Notes: a model not told the origin generated them from the sequence alone. A DNA stretch of 64,000 nt from Peronospora farinosa (GCA_947646735.1 CANTFK010000799.1:117348-181347); one strand, 5' to 3'. Shown: positions 20,391 through 31,639, counted from the stretch's first letter. Made by a program: numbers and translations.

Positions 20391-21912
20391 CCTCCGCCGA
20401 CACCTCCGCCGACACCTCCGCCGACACCGACACCTGCGTTGACGTCCAATCCATGGTCCAGCGTCTCGGCGACTTCCTTCTCAGCGTGTACGCCATTGGA
20501 TAACACCACGACAGCGATGCACACGGCGAAGATCTTGTTGCTGCTGAACATGGTTGGAGGTGCTATTTGGAGACTTGGGTCCGATAGAAAGCGAAAGAGC
20601 TTGCGTGTTGGACTTGAGTAATTGGAGCTCGAGGCCGTAAATGTGAGAATGAACACTCAGTGGCAGGTGTCGACTGTGCTCATGTTTGACTTGGTAATCT
20701 CGCGCGCCATGTGCACGTCGACGGAGAAGAAGCCCAGCCGGTTGAAATGTCTGGTAATGGTTATCCCAGGATGGGACATGTGTTCCCTGTATAGTGCCAA
20801 CGCGGACGATGATCTCTCCTATCACTATGTCAAGTTTTCATACGATACTTGTACAGAAGAAGTTGCTGATATCTCTAAAACCAACGTGTTTGCAATGCTG
20901 TTCATTCGGCGGTCAACACGCATTCAAACGATGGAAATGTAATGTAATTGTGTTTGTTTGACAACCCATCTTACCTAAACGTCTCTTTGACTTGGGGAGT
21001 ATACAAGATGTAGCACAGATAACGAACATTGCTGGTACCCGTGTGCATTGTAATACACGTACCGCGTACTTCGGTCGTACCTCGGCCATGATAGCTCAAG
21101 TAAGAACGGTATGTGTATCGAACTAATCACGAGAGCATTTGGGCTTTTATAATCAGTAAGCGATTGCTTTATGTTTCATAAGTCCGTCACAAGTCTGTCA
21201 CCCGTCTGTCACCCGTCTGTTATTGTTTGTGCATGTTTGTGCATGTTTGCATCAAATTCATAGCTAAGATGATGTAGAGTCTACTACCATACTGTCCGCG
21301 CAAGAGGTCGTACAAAGTTTCGTTCCGGCTTTAAGTGACTCGACGCGATCGTTCTGAAGTACACACAGTAGTCTGTCCAAGCCGGTCACAATAGTTGACC
21401 ATTTTTTTATGAAGAGGTCAACATCTGACAGCTAAAACTTATGGATGATGACCATTTACATCAACCACTTGCTTGCAATGATGATACGTCGGTTCACCTC
21501 ATGTTGCGTATAGTCTTACCAAAAGCCACTTTTGATCATGCCTCTTGAGCTAGCCAAGGTAGAGAGACCGCTGCATCAGAATGTACAACCAGATCACACT
21601 AACCTTTATAGAGCAACCCTCTGTAAGAAGTATCCTTTGAGCGGCAAACAAGATGTTTATATGCAATCACTGTCTTGCTGGGTTTTTTCTGAAGTCATAG
21701 CGAGAACCGGAATCAGGTGTCGAACCTGACCGTGATCTAACCAATTTGTAAAATATATTGATTAATAAACTGTGTTGGCATCTTGTACGAGCCCCGCACA
21801 AGCCACATTCATGTTCCTTTGCATATAGACGCCTGGTAGCTCCTTTTTACTTGGCGCTGAAGATTGCAGTACTCTAAAACATATGACCGTATGTAGCACG
21901 AGTCATCCTCAA

Positions 21913-22365
21913 TGGCAAGCGCAGCGTTGCGAACCGTAAGGGGAGCACCAACCCTGTCACCCCGGGGGGAGAGGAACGACGACCGCGGTTATCATTCCTT
22001 TCTTCCCCGATAATTCCTGCTATTCTACGTCAGCCTTCAAGCCGCCGACTCGATCGCCGAGCGCGAGTCCCGGTCCCACGAAGCAAACTTGCCAAGAACG
22101 TGAATTGATCGGCCCCGTCCAGGTGCATCAGCGGTCGATCGGGACTGATCGGTGTGGTGCCCGGCGCTTGTTGCGATCATTGAGCCACTGTTTACACCTT
22201 GGGCTGGATAACCGATTCCACGTGCCCTTTTCGGAGTGTCCCCCGTGACGCCCGACGTCTCGAGCCAGCAGATTGAGCCAGCGAGGCGAAGAATGACGAA
22301 GTCCTGGTAGAAGCACTCCAGACATCTTACCAATCCTTAATATTTGAAATAGACGGTCTGTTACT
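21913..22365. mobile_element. Inserted segment of unit 4 (last copy)
   Basis: Same segment, 453 bp because of one extra T near 21928. Direct repeats are at 21898-21912 and 22366-22380. Unit 4 is the only unit that combines this insertion with a short, intact gene. Confidence 0.5.
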
Positions 22366-22621
22366 ACGAGTCATCCTCAACACTGAAACAAAGTTTTTGT
22401 CTTGTCTCGCTGTGATGGCTGTTACGAAGTGGCACGGCTGCAAGGGTCATGCTTGATTTGCATGTCTGCCACTGGAGCGACCCGATCATTGTATAGGTTT
22501 ATGAGTACTATTTCTCGGCTAAGCTGAAGTTGCAATGTAATTCTCGCATACGCATACCGACTACCTACAAGTTGCAGGATAGATGTACAACAACTGATAG
22601 CACATGTCGGACAACAGATCC

Positions 22622-22627
22622 TTTATT
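22622..22627 (-). terminator. AATAAA poly(A) signal of copy 4
   Basis: AATAAA on the minus strand, about 109 nt beyond the TAA of copy 4. It sits at the same offset in the other copies. Confidence 0.6.
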
Positions 22628-22735
22628 TTCGTTACATTTAAAGTGTACACTACAGGAGCATTGGACTACAGGTGCTGGCTGCTACCAGGGCAAATTGGAA
22701 GGACGGAAGAGTTCGGTCGATACAAGTCCACCAGT

Positions 22736-23188
22736 TTACGCCGCCGAGCGAAGCTTGCGGTACGTGGCTCCATTTCCAGCCCCAGCGTTCGCAGAGGCAC
22801 TTGCTGTGGCGCTTGCCGACGCAGCCGCTGCACCACCAGTCGACGCACCTGCTGTACCGCCAGTTGACGTACCCGCAGGGTAGCCGTAGCCGACATAACT
22901 CGGCGCACCATATCCGACACCGCCGTTGACACCTACGCCGACTCCACCGCCGACACCGCCGCCAACACCGACACCACCACCGACACCGCCGTTGACACCG
23001 ACACCAACACCGACACCGCCGTTGACACCGACACCAACACCTCCACCGACACCGCCGCCAACAACCACACCCAAGCCATGGTTGTGGTAACGGCCAAACG
23101 TCTCGGCGACTTCCTTCTCAGCGTGTATGCCACTGGATAACACCACGACGGCGATGCACACGGCGAAGATCTTGTTGCTGCTGAACAT
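22736..23188 (-). CDS. Gly-Val-rich secreted protein, copy 4 (architecture A, 150 aa, intact)
   Basis: This copy shows the full family plan. Residues 1-23 form a signal peptide with a hydrophobic core ([11 protein letters not shown]) and a small-residue cleavage site (IHA). Residues 24-40 are a polar linker ([17 protein letters not shown]) and 41-91 Gly/Val repeats with Asn punctuation ([11 protein letters not shown]). Residues 92-106 are the Tyr-rich module GYGAPSYVGYGYPAG, and 107-150 an Ser/Thr/Gly/Ala-rich tail (STGGTAGASTGGAAAASASA and so on) ending YRKLRSAA. I chose the ATG at 23188; the frame stays open upstream to a GTG at 23293, but that lies in the initiator. Composition resembles structural cell-wall, elastin- or silk-like proteins, and the tyrosines could cross-link; that role is inferred. 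Unit 4 also keeps the inserted segment of units 1-3, so it looks like the junction between the two unit families. Confidence 0.82.
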   Translation of the reverse strand: MFSSNKIFAVCIAVVVLSSGIHAEKEVAETFGRYHNHGLGVVVGGGVGGGVGVGVNGGVGVGVGVNGGVGGGVGVGGGVGGGVGVGVNGGVGYGAPSYVGYGYPAGTSTGGTAGASTGGAAAASASATASASANAGAGNGATYRKLRSAA

Positions 23189-24876
23189 GATTGGAGGTGC
23201 TATTTGGAGACTTGGGTCCGATAGAAAGCGAAAGAGCTTGCGTGTTGGACTTGAGTAATTGGAGCTCGAGGCCGTAAATGTGAGAATGAACACTCAGTGG
23301 CAGGTGTCGCCTGGGCTCATGTTTGACTTGGTAATCTCGCGCGCCATGTGCACGTCGACGGAGAAGAAGCCCAGCCGGTTGAAATGTCTGGTAATGGTTA
23401 TCCCAGGATGGGACATGTGTTCCCTGTATAGTGCCAACACGGACGATGATCTCTCCTATCACTATGTCAAGTTTTATACGATACTTGTACAGAAGAAGTT
23501 GCTGATATCTCTAAAACCAACGTGTTTGCAATGCTGTTCATTCGGCGGTCAACACGCATTCAAACGATGGAAATGTAATGTAATTGTGTTTGTTTGTTTG
23601 ACAACCCATCTTTCCTAAACGTCTCTTTGACTTGGGGAGTATACAAGATGTAGCACAGATAACGAACATTGCTGGTACCCGTGTGCATTGTAATACACGT
23701 ACCGCGTACTTCGGTCGTACCTCGGCCATGATAGCTCAAGTAAGAACGGTATGTGTATCGAACTAATCACGAGAGCATTTGGGCTTTTATAATCAGTAAG
23801 CGATTGCTTTATGTTTCATAAGTCCGTCACAAGTCTATCACCCGTCTGTCACCCGTCTGTTATTGTTTGTGCATGTTTGTGCATGTTTGCATCAAATTCA
23901 TAGCTAAGATGATGTAGAGTCTACTACCATACTGTCCGCGCAAGAGGTCGTACAAAGTTTCGTTCCGGCTTCAAGTGACTCGACGCGATCGTTCTGAAGT
24001 ACACACAGTAGTCTGTCCAAGCCGGTCACAATAGTTGACCATTTTTTTATGAAGAGGTCAACATCTGACAGCTAAAACTTATGGATGATGACCATTTACA
24101 TCAACCACTTGCTTGCAATGATGATACGTCGGTTCACCTCATGTTGCGTATAGTCTTACCAAAAGCCACTTTTGATCATGCCTCTTGAGCTAGCCAAGGT
24201 AGAGAGACCGCTGCATCAGAATGTACAACCAGATCACACTAACCTTTATAGAGCAACCCTCTGTAAGAAGTATCCTTTGAGCGGCAAACAAGATGTTCAT
24301 ATGCAATCACTGTCTTGCTGGGTTTTTTCTGAAGTCATAGCGAGAACCGGAATCAGGTGTCGAACCTGACCGTGACCTGTGTTGGCATCTTGTACGAGCC
24401 CCGCACAAGCCACATTCATGTTCCTTTGCATATAGACGCCTGGTAGCTCATTGTTCTTTGGCGCTAAACATTGCAGTACTTCAAAACACATGACCGTATG
24501 AAACACGACCTCCACAGTCATTACCAATACTGAAACAAAGTTATTGTTTCGCCTCGCTCATGTGGCTGTTACGAAGTGGCACGGCTGCAAGGGTCATGCT
24601 TGACCTGCATGTCTGCCACTGGAGCAACCCGATCATGTATAGGTTTATGAGTTCTATATCTCAGCTAAACTGAAGTTGCAATGTAATTCTCGCATACGCA
24701 TACCTACTACCTACAAGTTGCAGGCTAGATGTACAAAAACTGATAGCACATATCGGACAACAGATCCTTTATTTTCGCTACATTTAAAGTGTACACTACA
24801 GGAGCATTGGACTACAATGCTGCTAACAGGGCAAATTGGAAGGACGGACGAGTTCGGTCGATACAAGTCCACCAGT
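23189..24876. repeat. Spacer between copies 4 and 5 (short-type spacer)
   Basis: First of the short-type spacers: no insertion, and the AT-rich 36-bp stretch is missing, so the sequence reads GACCGTGACCTGTGTTGG. It contains the promoter of copy 4, the hairpins and minisatellite described for unit 1, and the 3' UTR of copy 5. Small open frames here (63-86 codons) are shared by other spacers but shift frame between copies. I see no convincing gene. Confidence 0.7.
23276..23289 (-). promoter_or_regulatory. Oomycete-type initiator of copy 4
   Basis: On the minus strand GTTCATTCTCACATTT matches 13 of 16 positions of the oomycete initiator GCTCATTYYNCAWTTT, with the expected start at the A of TCA (23287), 99 nt before the ATG. 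The same element lies at the same offset in all copies. Copies 14 and 20 have TCATTCTCATATTT instead. Confidence 0.7.
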
Positions 24877-25290
24877 TTACGCCGCCGAGCGAAGCTTGCG
24901 GTACGTGGCTCCATTTCCAGCCCCAGCGTTCGCAGAGGCACTTGCTGTGGCGCTTGCCGACGCAGCCGCTGCACCACCAGTCGACGCACCTGCTGTACCG
25001 CCAGTTGACGTAAAACCCCACCACCCACACCCCCCACCCCCCCCCCCCCCCCCCCCACCCCCCCCAACACCGACACCACCACCGACACCGCCGTTGACAC
25101 CGACACCAACACCGACACCGCCGTTGACACCGACACCAACACCTCCACCGACACCGCCGCCAACAACCACACCCAAGCCATGGTTGTGGTAACGGCCAAA
25201 CGTCTCGGCGACTTCCTTCTCAGCGTGTATGCCACTGGATAACACCACGACGGCGATGCACACGGCGAAGATCTTGTTGCTGCTGAACAT
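24877..25290 (-). CDS. Gly-Val-rich secreted protein, copy 5 (poly-C disturbed, 137 aa)
   Basis: Signal peptide, linker and the start of the Gly/Val region match copy 4. At about 25010-25063 the sequence turns into long C runs (CCACCCACACCCCCCACC, then more than 20 C's with few breaks). This gives a GGGGGGGG-CGWWGF stretch in place of the second half of the Gly/Val region and the Tyr-rich module. The tail frame is intact to the TAA. The homopolymer has no parallel elsewhere in the array and is probably a sequencing or gap-closing artefact over what would otherwise be architecture A. Confidence 0.6.
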   Translation of the reverse strand: MFSSNKIFAVCIAVVVLSSGIHAEKEVAETFGRYHNHGLGVVVGGGVGGGVGVGVNGGVGVGVGVNGGVGGGVGVGGGGGGGGGGGGCGWWGFTSTGGTAGASTGGAAAASASATASASANAGAGNGATYRKLRSAA

Positions 25291-26974
25291 GGTTGGAGGT
25301 GCTATTTGGAGACTTGGGTCCGATAGAAAGCGAAAGAGCTTGCGTGTTGGACTTGAGTAATTGGAGCTCGAGGCCGTAAATGTGAGAATGAACACTCAGT
25401 GGCAGGTGTCGCCTGGGCTCATGTTTGACTTGGTAATCTCGCGCGCCATGTGCACGTCGACGGAGAAGAAGCCCAGCCGGTTGAAATGTCTGGTAATGGT
25501 TATCCCAGGATGGGACATGTGTTCCCTGTATAGTGCCAACACGGACGATGATCTCTCCTATCACTATGTCAAGTTTTATACGATACTTGTACAGAAGAAG
25601 TTGCTGATATCTCTAAAACCAACGTGTTTGCAATGCTGTTCATTCGGCGGTCAACACGCATTCAAACGATGGAAATGTAATGTAATTGTGTTTGTTTGAC
25701 AACCCATCTTACCTAAACGTCTCTTTGACTTGGGGAGTATACAAGATGTAGCACAGATAACGAACATTGCTGGTGCCCGTGTGCATTGTAATACACGTAC
25801 CGCGTACTTCGGTCGTACCTCGGCCATGATAGCTCAAGTAAGAACGGTATGTGTATCGAACTAATCACGAGAGCATTTGGGCTTTTATAATCAGTAAGCG
25901 ATTGCTTTATGTTTCATAAGTCCGTCACAAGTCTGTCACCCGTCTGTCACCCGTCTGTTATTGTTTGTGCATGTTTGTGCATGTTTACAACAAATTCATA
26001 GCTAAGATGATGTAGAGTCTACTACCATACTGTCCGCGCAAGAGGTCGTACAAAGTTTCGTTCCGGCTTTAAGTGACTCGACGCGATCGTTCTGAAGTAC
26101 ACACAGTAGTCTGTCCAAGCCGGTCACAATAGTTGACCATTTTTTTATGAAGAGGTCAACATCTGACAGCTAAAACTTATGGATGATGACCATTTACATC
26201 AACCACTTGCTTGCAATGATGATACGTCGGTTCACCTCATGTTGCGTATAGTCTTACCAAAAGCCACTTTTGATCATGCCTCTTGAGCTAGCCAAGGTAG
26301 AGAGACCGCTGCATCAGAATGTACAACCAGATCACACTAACCTTTATAGAGCAACCCTCTGTAAGAAGTATCCTTTGAGCGGCAAACAAGATGTTTATAT
26401 GCAATCACTGTCTTGCTGGGTTTTTTCTGAAGTCATAGCGAGAACCGGAATCAGGTGTCGAACCTGACCGTGACCTGTGTTGGCATCTTGTACGAGCCCC
26501 GCACAAGCCACATTCATGTTCCTTTGCATATAGACGCCAGGTAGCTCATTGTTCTTTGGCGCTAAACATTGCAGTACTTCAAAACACATGACCGTATGAA
26601 ACACGACCTCCACAGTCATTACCAATACTGAAACAAAGTTATTGTTTCGCCTCGCTCATGTGGCTGTTACGAAGTGGCACGGCTGCAAGGGTCATGCTTG
26701 ACCTGCATGTCTGCCACTGGAGCAACCCGATCATGTATAGGTTTATGAGTTCTATATCTCAGCTAAACTGAAGTTGCAATGTAATTCTCGCATACGCATA
26801 CCTACTACCTACAAGTTGCAGGCTAGATGTACAACAACTGATAGCACATATCGGACAACAGATCCTTTATTTTCGCTACATTTAAAGTGTACACTACAGG
26901 AGCATTGGACTACAATGCTGCTAACAGGGCAAATTGGAAGGACGGACGAGTTCGGTCGATACAAGTCCACCAGT

Positions 26975-27427
26975 TTACGCCGCCGAGCGAAGCTTGCGGT
27001 ACGTGGCTCCATTTCCAGCCCCAGCGTTCGCAGAGGCACTTGCTGTGGCGCTTGCCGACGCAGCCGCTGCACCACCAGTCGACGCACCTGCTGTACCGCC
27101 AGTTGACGTACCCGCATGGTAGCCGTAGCCGACATAACTCGGCGCACCATATCCGACACCGCCGTTGACACCTACGCCGACTCCACCGCCGACACCGCCG
27201 CCAACACCGACACCACCACCGACACCGCCGTTGACACCGACACCAACACCGACACCGCCGTTGACACCGACACCAACACCTCTACCGACACCGCCGCCAA
27301 CAACCACACCCAAGCCATGGTTGTGGTAACGGCCAAACGTCTCGGCGACTTCCTTCTCAGCGTGTATGCCACTGGATAACACCACGACGGCGATGCACAC
27401 GGCGAAGATCTTGTTGCTGCTGAACAT
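26975..27427 (-). CDS. Gly-Val-rich secreted protein, copy 6 (architecture A, 150 aa)
   Basis: Same length and plan as copy 4, with two visible replacements: GVGRGVGVG in the repeat region and GYGYHAG (His for Pro) in the Tyr-rich module. It carries a short-type spacer, so architecture A occurs with both spacer families. Confidence 0.82.
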   Translation of the reverse strand: MFSSNKIFAVCIAVVVLSSGIHAEKEVAETFGRYHNHGLGVVVGGGVGRGVGVGVNGGVGVGVGVNGGVGGGVGVGGGVGGGVGVGVNGGVGYGAPSYVGYGYHAGTSTGGTAGASTGGAAAASASATASASANAGAGNGATYRKLRSAA

Positions 27428-29112
27428 GGTTGGAGGTGCTATTTGGAGACTTGGGTCCGATAGAAAGCGAAAGAGCTTGCGTGTTGGACTTGAGTAATTG
27501 GAGCTCGAGGCCGTAAATGTGAGAATGAACACTCAGTGGCAGGTGTCGCCTGGGCTCATGTTTGACTTGGTAATCTCGCGCGCCATGTGCACGTCGACGG
27601 AGAAGAAGCCCAGCCGGTTGAAATGTCTGGTAATGGTTATCCCAGGATGGGACATGTGTTCCCTGTATAGTGCCAACACGGACGATGATCTCTCCTATCA
27701 CTATGTCAAGTTTTCATACGATACTTGTACAGAAGAAGTTGCTGATATCTCTAAAACCAACGTGTTTGCAATGCTGTTCATCCGGCGGTCAACACGCATT
27801 CAAACGATGGAAATGTAATGTAATTGTGTTTGTTTGACAACCCATCTTACCTAAACGTCTCTTTGACTTGGGGAGTATACAAGATGTAGCACAGATAACG
27901 AACATTGCTGGTACCCGTGTGCATTGTAATACACGTACCGCGTACTTCGGTCGTATCTCGGTCGTGATAGCTCAAGTAAGAACGGTATGTGTATCGAACT
28001 AATCACGAGAGCATTTGGGCTTTTATAATCAGTAAGCGATTGCTTTATGTTTCATAAGTCCGTCACAAGTCTGTCACCCGTCTGTCACCCGTCTGTTATT
28101 GTTTGTGCATGTTTGTGCATGTTTGCAACAAATTCATAGCTAAGATGATGTAGAGTCTACTACCATACTGTCCGCGCAAGAGGTCGTACAAAGTTTCGTT
28201 TCGGCTTTAAGTGACTCGACGCGATCGTTCTGAAGTACACACAGTAGTCTGTCCAAGCCGGTCACAATAGTTGACCATTTTTTTATGAAGAGGTCAACAT
28301 CTGACAGCTAAAACTTATGGATGATGACCATTTACATCAACCACTTGCTTGCAATGATGATACGTCGGTTCACCTCATGTTGCGTATAGTCTTACCAAAA
28401 GCCACTTTTGATCATGCCTCTTGAGCTAGCCAAGGTAGAGAGACCGCTGCATCAGAATGTACAACCAGATCACACTAACCTTTATAGAGCAACCCTCTGT
28501 AAGAAGTATCCTTTGAGCGGCAAACAAGATGTTCATATGCAATCACTGTCTTGCTGGGTTTTTTCTGAAGTCATAGCGAGAACCGGAATCAGGTGTCGAA
28601 CCTGACCGTGACCTGTGTTGGCATCTTGTACGAGCCCCGCACAAGCCACATTCATGTTCCTTTGCATATAGACGCCTGGTAGCTCATTGTTCTTTGGCGC
28701 TAAACATTGCAGTACTTCAAAACACATGACCGTATGAAACACGACCTCCACAGTCATTACCAATACTGAAACAAAGTTATTGTGTCGCCTCGCTCATGTG
28801 GCTGTTACGAAATGGCACGGCTGCAAGGGTCATGCTTGACCTGCATGTCTGCCACTGGAGCAACCCGATCATGTATAGGTTTATGAGTTCTATATCTCAG
28901 CTAAACTGAAGTTGCAATGTAATTCTCGCATACGCATACCTACTACCTACAAGTTGCAGGCTAGATGTACAACAACTGATAGCACATATCGGACAACAGA
29001 TCCTTTATTTTCGCTACATTTAAAGTGTACACTACAGGAGCATTGGACTACAATGCTGCTAACAGGGCAAATTGGAAGGACGGACGAGTTCGGTCGATAC
29101 AAGTCCACCAGT

Positions 29113-29532
29113 TTACGCCGCCGAGCGAAGCTTGCGGTACGTGGCTCCATTTCCAGCCCCAGCGTTCGCAGAGGCACTTGCTGTGGCGCTTGCCGACGCA
29201 GCCGCTGCACCACCAGTCGACGCACCTGCTGTACCGCCAGTTGACCTACCCGCAGGGTAGCCGTAGCCGACATAACTCGGCGCACCATATCCGACACCGC
29301 CAGTTGACGTACCCGCAGGGTAGCCGTAGCCGTAGCCGACATAACTCGGCGCACCATATCTGACACCGCCGTTGACACCTACGCCAACACCGACACCGCC
29401 GCCAACAACCACACCCAAGCCATGGTTGCGGTAACGGCCAAACGTCTCGGCGACTTCCTTCTCAGCGTGTATGCCACTGGATAACACCACGACAGCGATG
29501 CACACGGCGAAGATCTTGTTGCTGCTGAACAT
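29113..29532 (-). CDS. Gly-Val-rich secreted protein, copy 7 (architecture B, 139 aa)
   Basis: Architecture B has a short Gly/Val region and two Tyr-rich modules: RYGAPSYVGYGYGYPAG followed by TSTGGVGYGAPSYVGYGYPA. The linker has GRYRNHGLG (Arg for His). The second module is followed by GRSTGG rather than GTSTGG, a change shared with copy 8. Confidence 0.82.
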   Translation of the reverse strand: MFSSNKIFAVCIAVVVLSSGIHAEKEVAETFGRYRNHGLGVVVGGGVGVGVGVNGGVRYGAPSYVGYGYGYPAGTSTGGVGYGAPSYVGYGYPAGRSTGGTAGASTGGAAAASASATASASANAGAGNGATYRKLRSAA

Positions 29533-31219
29533 GGTTGGAGGTGCTATTTGGAGACTTGGGTCCGATAGAAAGCGAAAGAGCTTGCGTGTTGGACTTGAGT
29601 AATTGGAGCTCGAGGCCGTAAATGTGAGAATGAACACTCAGTGGCAGCGTGTCGCCTGGGCTCATGTTTGACTTGGTAATCTCGCGCACCATGTGCACGT
29701 CGACGGAGAAGAAGCCCAGCCGGTTGAAATGTCTGGTAATGGTTATCCCAGGATGGGACATGTGTTCCCTGTATAGTGCCAACGCGGACGATGATCTCTC
29801 CTATCACTATGTCAAGTTTTCATACGATACTTGTACAGAAGAAGTTGCTGATATCTCTAAAACCAACGTGTTTGCAATGCTGTTCATTCGGCGGTCAACA
29901 CGCATTCAAACGATGGAAATGTAATGTAATTGTGTTTGTTTGACAACCCATCTTACCTAAACGTCTCTTTGACTTGGGGAGTATACAAGATGTAGCACAG
30001 ATAACGAACATTGCTGGTGCCCGTGTGCATTGTAATACACGTACCGCGTACTTCGGTCGTATCTCGGTCGTGATAGCTCAAGTAAGAACGGTATGTGTAT
30101 CGAACTAATCACGAGAGCATTTGGGCTTTTATAATCAGTAAGCGATTGCTTTATGTTTCATAAGTCCGTCACAAGTCTGTCACCCGTCTGTCACCCGTCT
30201 GTTATTGTTTGTGCATGTTTGTGCATGTTTGCAACAAATTCATAGCTAAGATGATGTAGAGTCTACTACCATACTGTCCGCGCAAGAGGTCGTACAAAGT
30301 TTCGTTTCGGCTTTAAGTGACTCGACGCGATCGTTCTGAAGTACACACAGTAGTCTGTCCAAGCCGGTCACAATAGTTGACCATTTTTTTATGAAGAGGT
30401 CAACATCTGACAGCTAAAACTTATGGATGATGACCATTTACATCAACCACTTGCTTGCAATGATGATACGTCGGTTCACCTCATGTTGCGTATAGTCTTA
30501 CCAAAAGCCACTTTTGATCATGCCTCTTGAGCTAGCCAAGGTAGAGAGACCGCTGCATCAGAATGTACAACCAGATCACACTAACCTTTATAGAGCAACC
30601 CTCTGTAAGAAGTATCCTTTGAGCGGCAAACAAGATGTTCATATGCAATCACTGTCTTGCTGGGTTTTTTCTGAAGTCATAGCGAGAACCGGAATCAGGT
30701 GTCGAACCTGACCGTGACCTGTGTTGGCATCTTGTATCGAGCCCCGCACAAGCCACATTCATGTTCCTTTGCATATAGACGCCTGGTAGCTCATTGTTCT
30801 TTGGCGCTAAACATTGCAGTACTTCAAAACACATGACCGTATGAAACACGACCTCCACAGTCATTACCAATACTGAAACAAAGTTATTGTGTCGCCTCGC
30901 TCATGTGGCTGTTACGAAGTGGCACGGCTGCAAGGGTCATGCTTGACCTGCATGTCTGCCACTGGAGCAACCCGATCATGTATAGGTTTATGAGTTCTAT
31001 ATCTCAGCTAAACTGAAGTTGCAATGTAATTCTCGCATACGCATACCTACTACCTACAAGTTGCAGGCTAGATGTACAACAACTGATAGCACATATCGGA
31101 CAACAGATCCTTTATTTTCGCTACATTTAAAGTGTACACTACAGGAGCATTGGACTACAATGCTGCTAACAGGGCAAATTGGAAGGACGGACGAGTTCGG
31201 TCGATACAAGTCCACCAGT

Positions 31220-31639
31220 TTACGCCGCCGAGCGAAGCTTGCGGTACGTGGCTCCATTTCCAGCCCCAGCGTTCGCAGAGGCACTTGCTGTGGCGCTTGC
31301 CGACGCAGCCGCTGCACCACCAGTCGACGCACCTGCTGTACCGCCAGTTGACCTACCCGCAGGGTAGCCGTAGCCGACATAACTCGGCGCACCATATCCG
31401 ACACCGCCAGTTGACGTACCCGCAGGGTAGCCGTAGCCGTAGCCGACATAACTCGGCGCACCATATCTGACACCGCCGTTGACACCTACGCCAACACCGA
31501 CACCGCCGCCAACAACCACACCCAAGCCATGGTTGCGGTAACGGCCAAACGTCTCGGCGACTTCCTTCTCAGCGTGTATGCCACTGGATAACACCACGAC
31601 AGCGATGCACACGGCGAAGATCTTGTTGCTGCTGAACAT
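31220..31639 (-). CDS. Gly-Val-rich secreted protein, copy 8 (architecture B, 139 aa)
   Basis: Protein identical in plan to copy 7, including GRSTGG. Its spacer is marked by CTTGTATCGAGCC near 30733, an intermediate between CTTGTACGAGCC (most units) and CTTGATCGAGCC (units 9, 11, 12, 18, 19). Confidence 0.82.
   Translation of the reverse strand: MFSSNKIFAVCIAVVVLSSGIHAEKEVAETFGRYRNHGLGVVVGGGVGVGVGVNGGVRYGAPSYVGYGYGYPAGTSTGGVGYGAPSYVGYGYPAGRSTGGTAGASTGGAAAASASATASASANAGAGNGATYRKLRSAA

Larger units (their letters stand above)
18023..20551 (-). pseudogene. Gly-Val-rich secreted protein, copy 3 (hybrid, frame-disturbed)
   Basis: The start at ATG 20551 gives a diverged N-terminus: the signal peptide ends LSNGVHA and the linker reads [12 protein letters not shown] instead of [12 protein letters not shown]. 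About five units containing GAGTGVGGV and VKSSVGG follow, seen only in this copy, and then the ordinary Gly-Val minisatellite. At about 19541-19557 a +4 change (CGCCCCCCGTCGACACC) moves the open frame into a Cys/Arg/Trp-rich reading for roughly 365 codons. Gly-Val reading returns near 18455 through an irregular stretch (18220-18540). The frame is nominally open for 842 codons to the TAG at 18023, but the middle is surely not the native reading. After the TAG the conserved tail is open to a TAA at 17843. It is either a decayed copy or a poorly resolved assembly. Confidence 0.6.

Noticed and set aside
23189..23293. 35-residue N-terminal extension of the Gly-Val proteins
   Set aside because: It begins at GTG, not ATG, and covers the initiator and 5' UTR.
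24297..24521. Minus-strand ATG frame of about 74 codons in short-type spacers
   Set aside because: Exists only because the 36-bp AT-rich stretch is absent; it overlaps the T-arm-like hairpin; no motif.
24676..25008. About 110-codon plus-strand frame over the 3' end of each gene
   Set aside because: Antisense to the tail coding sequence and 3' UTR, starts at TTG, Arg/Cys-rich composition typical of a shadow frame.
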